Assembly: GCA_001724995.1 (NCBI GenBank)
Contig: MEFD01000032.1
Span: 1 to 48,886, forward strand
Direction: 5' to 3'
Length of the DNA stretch: 48,886 nt
From: Rubrivivax sp. SCN 71-131
GTDB lineage: Bacteria; Pseudomonadota; Gammaproteobacteria; Burkholderiales; Burkholderiaceae_C
This document shows, piece after piece, positions 43,745 to 48,886 of this stretch. Made by a program: the position numbers and the translations under genes. Positions within the stretch are counted from its first letter, which is position 1; every line of letters starts with the position of its first letter. The notes below the pieces were generated by a model that was not told the origin of the DNA, did no database searches, and was given only the letters and a program-made list of their open reading frames with translations.

Positions 43745-45541
43745 TCAGTCCTCCTGGGCGGGTTTGTCGTTGTCGGCGGCGGCGTCCTTGCGGGCAAAAA
43801 GGCTCTGCCGCTGGTGGTAGTAGCCCAGCGCGAACAGGCCTTGCGCACGCAGGTCGAGCTGGCGCGGGAAGTCGGCGAGTGCGGGCTGTTCGACGCTGCC
43901 GCAGATCTCGCCGATGAGCTTTTCGAAGCGTGTTTCCTGTCCCGGCGGCAGCTTCTTCAGGTGCGCATTCTTCAGCCGCATCAGCGTGGGAAAGACGGCG
44001 CCCGGTGTGCTGGAGGCGGCACCGTAATAGCGGTCGCGGATGGTGGCGTTGATGCCGGGCTGTGCTGCTGACTGGATGCGCTCCAGCGCGGCAAACAGGC
44101 GCCCGAGCCGGTAGCCGGGGTCGGTCTGGTTCACGTCGAGTTCCTCTCTGATGAACTGGAAGTCGGATGGCAGGCCAGGGTGGCGGCGGCGGTGCTCGCG
44201 GTTGATGCAGGCCTTGAGGATGGCGGCGCGCAGGTAGGGCACGTTGCCGGCGAAGTTGTCGCTGGCCTGTTCGGCACGGCAGCGGTTGACGGCGGCATTC
44301 AGCAGCGCCGGCGCGTAGGGCGTGCCTTCCAGGATGGCGCGCATCCACTCGCCGGCCAGGCGAGGCGGTACGTTCTCCGCCTTGCCCTGGGGTGCGATGG
44401 CACGCAGCAGCCAGTACATGGCTGGCGTGGCGGCATCCTTGTCGGACTGGCGCACGATGCGCAGATCGGCGAAATGCTGCAGCACGCGCGGTGCGATGCG
44501 CTCAAAACGTTCATGGAACCAGAAGCGCACCGCGATGCGCGAGGCATTCGGTGCCAGCCCGAGCACGAAGAAGTGCTGGTTCGAATCTTGCGCGCCCAGG
44601 CTGCCGCTGCGGATGCCATCCAGCCGCTTGCGGATGGCGTCGACATGGGCATCGGGGTCGTCGCCGAAGACGGCGGCGAACTCGGCATCCAGCCCGTCGT
44701 CACGGTCGGCCCAGACGACGGTGGTGGCGTCGCCGATTTGGATTCTGTTGGGCGAGTCGCGTGCCAGCAAGGCATTCAGGGCCGTTGTATAGGCGAACAC
44801 GGCGCGTTCGCCCATGGGGGCGTTCTCTCCCTGTCGCTCGGTCTTGCCGTAGGACTCAAACGCGCGAGCATTGAACGACACGATGTTGGCGCCAGAGGTC
44901 TGCGCATCCTTGACGCCCTTGATGGATGGATGCAGTCGTGCAATGGCAAGGCGCCGGCCCTCAACGAGGCACCAGCTCATCGCACCTGGCGCTCCGTCGT
45001 CTGTCTGCAGCGCGGCACGTACCACCGACGGCCGCTGGCAGACCAGCTCACCAGCGTCATCGGCCAACGAAAAGCTCATGACGGGGTTCGTCTCGGCAAT
45101 CTCCGGCCAGGCTGGGTGTGCATGCAGCGTCGACCAGTCGGCAAGGTCCAGCGCGGCACGCACGGCCTGTATACCAAGGTCCGCCAAGGCATCCTGCGAC
45201 AGCGCCTCGATACGCTCGCGGAAGGCATGTGCAGGTGCCGGCCCGCCGCCGGACTTGCGCTCGCGCGCCAGCCCGATCACGTATTCGGCGCTGTCCCACA
45301 GCAGGTTCGCCTTCACCCCAGAGGTCTTCTTCTCGCCTTGCGGCACGAGGAAGGTCCGGGCGACCAGGCGCTTGCCGTCGTGCTGCCGAGTGTCGCGCAA
45401 CTGGCGAACGCGGCCGTCGGAATCCAGTTCGATCACGAACGGGATGGCCTTGTCCTCGAGGCCGAGTGAAGGCAATCGTCGTGCCGGATCACTGCTGCGG
45501 CAGCGTCGCTCGTAATAGTCGACCAGGGCCTGCAGGATCAC
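43745..45541 (-). CDS. cas8c: Cas8c (Csd1), large subunit of the type I-C Cascade
   Basis: This 598-residue protein has the Csd1 opening [14 protein letters not shown] and segments [74 protein letters not shown] and a C-terminal region with [14 protein letters not shown] and [27 protein letters not shown]. It recognises the PAM; an internal start giving Cas11c is known for this family and would lie in the last third. The length is usual. It overlaps cas5c by 4 bases. Confidence 0.96.
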   Translation of the reverse strand: MILQALVDYYERRCRSSDPARRLPSLGLEDKAIPFVIELDSDGRVRQLRDTRQHDGKRLVARTFLVPQGEKKTSGVKANLLWDSAEYVIGLARERKSGGGPAPAHAFRERIEALSQDALADLGIQAVRAALDLADWSTLHAHPAWPEIAETNPVMSFSLADDAGELVCQRPSVVRAALQTDDGAPGAMSWCLVEGRRLAIARLHPSIKGVKDAQTSGANIVSFNARAFESYGKTERQGENAPMGERAVFAYTTALNALLARDSPNRIQIGDATTVVWADRDDGLDAEFAAVFGDDPDAHVDAIRKRLDGIRSGSLGAQDSNQHFFVLGLAPNASRIAVRFWFHERFERIAPRVLQHFADLRIVRQSDKDAATPAMYWLLRAIAPQGKAENVPPRLAGEWMRAILEGTPYAPALLNAAVNRCRAEQASDNFAGNVPYLRAAILKACINREHRRRHPGLPSDFQFIREELDVNQTDPGYRLGRLFAALERIQSAAQPGINATIRDRYYGAASSTPGAVFPTLMRLKNAHLKKLPPGQETRFEKLIGEICGSVEQPALADFPRQLDLRAQGLFALGYYHQRQSLFARKDAAADNDKPAQED

Positions 45542-46215
45542 CGCGCCACCCCCTGGTCATCGAAAGCCGGCACTTCCACGACGCCGGCGTTCATCTGCGC
45601 GCGGAAGAAGCGCGGCTGCGGATCGGCGGGGTTGCTGAAGTCCAGGTCATGCAGCATCCAACCCAGGTCACGCGTCTCGGCGATGGGCGGTGGTTCGGCG
45701 ACCAGGTTGTCCACCAGGCGCCAGCGCGCCGCAAATTCGCGGCAGCCCAGGTAGGGCTGGTTGACGCACTGGCCTTTGCGCGCACGGCGCTCGAAGATGG
45801 CGAAGAATTTGGGCGGCGGCTGCGGGTCGGCCCGGTCGGCGCGCACGATCAGGTCGGCATGCAGCCGGTAGGCCACGTCGCGCAGCAGCAGCGCGGCGCG
45901 TTGCTGGCGGTCTTCGTCGACGTACAGCGCCAGCTCGCCCTGGCCATGCTTCATGGCCTGCTGCACCTTGGCCGTGGAAACCACCGAGGCCACCTCGTTG
46001 CGCCGCAGGTTCATCCAGCGCATGGGCGCGAGCACCTCGATGCGGCGCACCACCCAGCGCACCGCCGGCTTGTAGAAGATGGCTTCGAAGACGGCACGTG
46101 CGGCCGAGGGCGTGATGAGGTCGTAGCTGACGCGTTCGACCTTCATCTCCGGCCGCGTGAAGCAGGCCCAGTCGCCACGCACCTCGAGCACGAAGCGTTG
46201 GTGGTCCATCGTCAT
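45538..46215 (-). CDS. cas5: Cas5c (Cas5d), pre-crRNA endonuclease and Cascade subunit
   Basis: This 225-residue RAMP protein contains RFVLEVRGDWACFTRPEMKVERVSYDLITPSAARAVFEAIFYKPAVRW, the Cas5d signature region. In type I-C systems, which lack Cas6, Cas5c cuts the repeat hairpin and stays on the 5' handle. QPYLGCREFAARW near the C-terminus is also conserved. A GGGAGGA Shine-Dalgarno precedes ATG 46213-46215. It follows cas3 by 23 bases and overlaps cas8c (ATGA). Confidence 0.96.
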   Translation of the reverse strand: MTMDHQRFVLEVRGDWACFTRPEMKVERVSYDLITPSAARAVFEAIFYKPAVRWVVRRIEVLAPMRWMNLRRNEVASVVSTAKVQQAMKHGQGELALYVDEDRQQRAALLLRDVAYRLHADLIVRADRADPQPPPKFFAIFERRARKGQCVNQPYLGCREFAARWRLVDNLVAEPPPIAETRDLGWMLHDLDFSNPADPQPRFFRAQMNAGVVEVPAFDDQGVAR

Positions 46216-46238
46216 CGATCCTCCCTGTCGTACGGACG

Positions 46239-48596
46239 CTACTGAACGAGCGTCTGCGGGTCCAGCACCGCGCCGTCGGCCAGCAGACCCAGGCGGTCAT
46301 CGTAGCGATGCGGGTCCTGCAGGACGAACCAGCCCGGCAGCGGCTCGGCGAAGTCGCCGCGCGCCAGACCGGCCAGCACCGCTTGCCGGCGCGCCTGCAC
46401 CACATGACGCTGCAGCACACGCAACTGCCAACGTTCGGCGCGCCCGGCCTGCAGCGCCTCGCGGGCCCGGTCGACGCGCTCGTCCGGGCCTTCCGCGGCC
46501 ATGTAGGGAACGACCACGCTCACCTGGTCCTTGTCGTCCACCAGCCGGTAGGCGGATGCCGCGCTGGCCAGCTTCAGGTCGAAGTCACGGCTTGGCGCGA
46601 GCATGGGCAGGATCTTCTTCTCGTCGGGGTCGAACTGCGCATACCAGTGCCGGAAATAGGCGCGGAACAGATCGGGCGGCAGCGACGGCGGGCGCGCGTC
46701 GCCCAGCACGGCACGCGTGGCCTGCGCGGCACGCACCAGCGCGGCCAGCACGGCGGGGAGGGGGCGCACGAAGACCTCCACACGCCCGCCACCGGGGCCC
46801 AGCCGCCCTTCGCGGTTGCAGCGGCCCGCGGCCTGGGCGATGGCGTCCAGCCCACCCAGGGCGCGGCAGACCACCGGAAAGTCGATGTCCACGCCAGCCT
46901 CGACCAGCTGCGTGGCCACCACCCGCAAGGGCTGCGCATCGCCGGCGCGACGGGCGTCCAGCCGCTGGCGAATCTGGTCGATGACGTCGGCACGGTGCTG
47001 GCCGCACATCGCTGCTGACAGGTGCAGCGTGCGCATGCCGTCGGGCGCGGCCGCATCCAGGGCCTGCACCAGTTCGGCGGCGTCGCGCCGGGTGTTGACG
47101 ATGGCCAGCACGGCGGGCTCCGCGGCCAGGCGCGCGGCCAGTGCCGGGATCTCCGCCGGGGCGTGGAGGTCGGCCGGCCAATGCAGGGTGACGCGCTGCA
47201 ACTGCGCGTACAGCGGCGCCACCGCCTGCACGATCTCGCGCGGGGGCTGGCCGTCGCGCGTCAAGCCGCGCAGCCGCAGCCGGGGGTCGAAGCGTTCGAT
47301 GCCGTCGAGCACCGGCTGCGTGGCGGTGCAGGACACCAGCGTGACGCGGTAGTGATGCACCAGCAGCCGCAGCGCGGCCAGCGTGGGCTGCAGAAAGGGC
47401 GGCGGCAGGGTCTGCGCCTCGTCCAGCACGATGACGCTGCGCTGCACGCGGTGCAGCTTGCGGCAGCGGCTGGTGCGCGCGGCGAACAGGCTTTCGAACA
47501 GCTGCACGTTGGTGGTGACGATCAGCGGCGCGTCCCAGTTTTCACAGGCCAGGCGCGAGCGCGCGGTTTCCTGCGCGGCTTCGGTGTCGGCCTGGCTGTG
47601 GTGTTCGACGATGGCCTCGCGGCCGAAGACGCCGGCCAGCACGTCGGCTGTCTGCTCGACGATGCTGGTGTAGGGGATGGCGATGATGACCCGGTCCAGC
47701 CCATGGGCCACGGCGTGGCGCAGCGCAAAGGCTAGCGAGGCCAGCGTCTTGCCGCCGCCGGTGGGCACCTGCAGGCTGTAGACGCCAGGGGGCTGCGCAG
47801 CCGCACTGCGGCAGTCCGCCAGCACCTGGGCGCGGGCTTGCATCACCGCATCGCCGGCGCGGCCTTGGGCATGCACGTCCGCGGCCAATCTGCCCAGGTG
47901 GCGGTCCAGCCGGGTGAGGTAGTCGGCCAGCGGCGGGTGGCCGTCGCGTTGCGCGGCTCGGTTCTGGTTGAGGTAGGCCTCGGTGTCCAGGAAATCGGCG
48001 TCTACCAGGGCCGAGAAGAGCATGCGCAGCAGCAGCGACTGGGCCAGCGGCTCGCCCTCGCGCTGCCCAGGTGCATCCAGCACGATTCGGCGCGCGTCCA
48101 GGTCGGCGGGCAGTTCGAGCAATTCGGGTGCGTGGGCGGCGCAGGCCTGGCGCGCCTCCTCCAGTTCTCGCTGGCTGTCGATAGCGCCGCCGCCTTGCAG
48201 CCGCTCGCTCAGGTCGGCACTGTCGTAGAGGCCGGCATGATGGGCGGCGATCAGGTGCGCCAGCAGCCAGCCGGCGTAGCGGCCGACCTCGCCATCGCGC
48301 GCCTGCAGCATTTGCAGGGAGTGCAAGGCACCTGCGGCAGAGTGCGTCTTTTCGCGGCCGCCGACGCGGTCTTCGATGTGAGCGTCGTCGTCCAACCGGA
48401 TGTGGCGCTGGAAGCCGGGGCGAAATTTGCCCAGGTCGTGCCACAGGCCTGCCAGGCGCGCCCAGGCCTGCGCCTGGGCAGGCGCCGCTGCGGCGGCGCC
48501 TTCTGCGACGCAGCGCAAGTGATCGATCAGATCGTGGCCAGGCCCGTGCGCGATGGGCTGATGGGCGGCAGTGCGAGTCAGCAACATGATCCGCAT
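46239..48596 (-). CDS. cas3: Cas3, HD nuclease-helicase
   Basis: This protein of up to 785 residues degrades target DNA after Cascade binding. HD domain: GHDLIDHL (21-26), LWHDLGKF with H53-D54, KTHSAAGALH (H85) and AAHHAG (119-120). Helicase: VPTGGGKT (278-284), VLDEAQTLP (motif II as DEAQ, 392-395), SCTATQP (III), ATQLVEAGVDIDFPVV (V) and AQAAGRCNREGR (VI). All parts look intact. The start is ATG 48594-48596 or the ATG three codons in, neither with a clear Shine-Dalgarno. It is the first gene of the operon, with a perfect palindrome 12 bases upstream. Confidence 0.96.
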   Translation of the reverse strand: MRIMLLTRTAAHQPIAHGPGHDLIDHLRCVAEGAAAAAPAQAQAWARLAGLWHDLGKFRPGFQRHIRLDDDAHIEDRVGGREKTHSAAGALHSLQMLQARDGEVGRYAGWLLAHLIAAHHAGLYDSADLSERLQGGGAIDSQRELEEARQACAAHAPELLELPADLDARRIVLDAPGQREGEPLAQSLLLRMLFSALVDADFLDTEAYLNQNRAAQRDGHPPLADYLTRLDRHLGRLAADVHAQGRAGDAVMQARAQVLADCRSAAAQPPGVYSLQVPTGGGKTLASLAFALRHAVAHGLDRVIIAIPYTSIVEQTADVLAGVFGREAIVEHHSQADTEAAQETARSRLACENWDAPLIVTTNVQLFESLFAARTSRCRKLHRVQRSVIVLDEAQTLPPPFLQPTLAALRLLVHHYRVTLVSCTATQPVLDGIERFDPRLRLRGLTRDGQPPREIVQAVAPLYAQLQRVTLHWPADLHAPAEIPALAARLAAEPAVLAIVNTRRDAAELVQALDAAAPDGMRTLHLSAAMCGQHRADVIDQIRQRLDARRAGDAQPLRVVATQLVEAGVDIDFPVVCRALGGLDAIAQAAGRCNREGRLGPGGGRVEVFVRPLPAVLAALVRAAQATRAVLGDARPPSLPPDLFRAYFRHWYAQFDPDEKKILPMLAPSRDFDLKLASAASAYRLVDDKDQVSVVVPYMAAEGPDERVDRAREALQAGRAERWQLRVLQRHVVQARRQAVLAGLARGDFAEPLPGWFVLQDPHRYDDRLGLLADGAVLDPQTLVQ

Positions 48597-48608
48597 CTTA
48601 GGGGCATA

Positions 48609-48631
48609 GGTGGCTCAAATAGTGAGCCACC
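48609..48631. promoter_or_regulatory. Perfect palindrome upstream of cas3
   Basis: GGTGGCTCA and TGAGCCACC form a perfect 9-bp inverted repeat with a 5-base centre (AATAG), 12 bases upstream of the cas3 ATG. It could be an operator or 5' hairpin of the cas operon. Its half-site GGTGGCTC also occurs in the IS-end-like repeats at 48804-48840, so it may instead derive from an IS end. The 170 bases from 48632 to 48803 show no convincing gene. Confidence 0.5.
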
Positions 48632-48803
48632 GGGCGGCCGCAGAGCGCTTGCTTTGTGCCGCGGGAATCGAGCCCATGAGCCTGCACAGAGAAGCGCCGG
48701 CTGGACACCTGGCGCCTTCGGCACGGCGAACGAGGGGTGTGCTCGACGCGGTGGTGAAACAGGCGGCACACGTAGCCACCGGCCCTGCTGTCACCGACCG
48801 CCG

Positions 48804-48886
48804 TAATGGAGCCACCGATGTTCGGCATATTGGAGCCAGCAACAGGTGGGTAAACGGGCGTCCCGAGGGGGTTACGCCGTGGTGGA
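48804..48886. mobile_element. Probable repeat-bearing end of another insertion sequence
   Basis: TAATGGAGCCACC at 48804-48816 and TATTGGAGCCAGC at 48828-48840 repeat with a 24-base period; reverse-complemented they read GGTGGCTCCATTA and GCTGGCTCCAATA. Short repeats spaced like this resemble IS21-family termini of a type different from that at bases 1-94. The body of the element would lie right of the window. The family is an inference from the repeat pattern only. Confidence 0.4.

Noticed and set aside
48578..48842. Short frames upstream of cas3
   Set aside because: Three overlapping minus-strand frames, none with recognisable protein character; the region is better explained by a promoter and IS-end repeats.

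Overview
This is GC-rich chromosomal DNA, most likely from a betaproteobacterium of the order Burkholderiales. I infer this from a soxCDYZAXB block, an xseB-ispA-dxs-folE2 block, an argH-algZ-algR block and the codon use. No database search was possible, so the taxon is an inference.

Layout. (1) 1-6754 is the tRNA-proximal part of an integrated element. A P4-type integrase sits next to tRNA-Arg(CCU). Behind it, all on the minus strand and mostly joined by ATGA stop/start overlaps, lie small accessory genes, an AlpA-like regulator, a Toprim primase, a DUF3987 protein, a Cys-rich protein and an SSB-like gene. The SSB gene is cut at the window edge by what looks like the repeat-bearing end of an IS21-family insertion sequence. 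Inside this replication module is a strikingly regular array (731-945): twelve copies of a 7-mer in four triplets, arranged as an exact dyad about base 838. It is a candidate origin or iteron site. (2) 6902-15909 is a periplasmic thiosulfate oxidation (Sox) cluster read leftward: soxC, D, Y, Z, A, X, B, then a SoxH-like metallohydrolase, a cytochrome c and an ArsR-type regulator. Similar AT-rich operator-like sites lie in front of soxC and of the metallohydrolase. (3) 16372-21615 holds an RhlE-like RNA helicase, an FKBP isomerase and a molybdate operon (modABC) with a divergent modE and a clear ModE box. SoxC is a molybdoenzyme, so the proximity makes sense. (4) 21636-37970 is ordinary core genome: gluQ, a LysR regulator with pirin, a flavin-binding protein, a Rieske oxygenase, xseB-ispA-dxs, folE2, a patatin, an alpha-hydroxy-acid dehydrogenase, a DUF454 protein, dinB, argH and the AlgZ/AlgR-type two-component pair.

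(5) 38112-48596 is a complete type I-C CRISPR-Cas system on the minus strand: cas3-cas5-cas8c-cas7-[DUF433-DUF5615]-cas4-cas1-cas2-leader-array. The array has 26 repeats and 25 spacers. A DUF433/DUF5615 pair, of the kind regarded as antitoxin/PIN-like toxin, is spliced into the operon between the interference and adaptation genes with gaps of only a few bases. (6) 48597-48886 holds a perfect palindrome in front of cas3 and, at the edge, what looks like another repeat-bearing IS end.

The items most worth a second look are the dyad-symmetric repeat array at 731-945, the toxin-antitoxin pair inside the cas operon, and the shared operator-like sites of the sox cluster.
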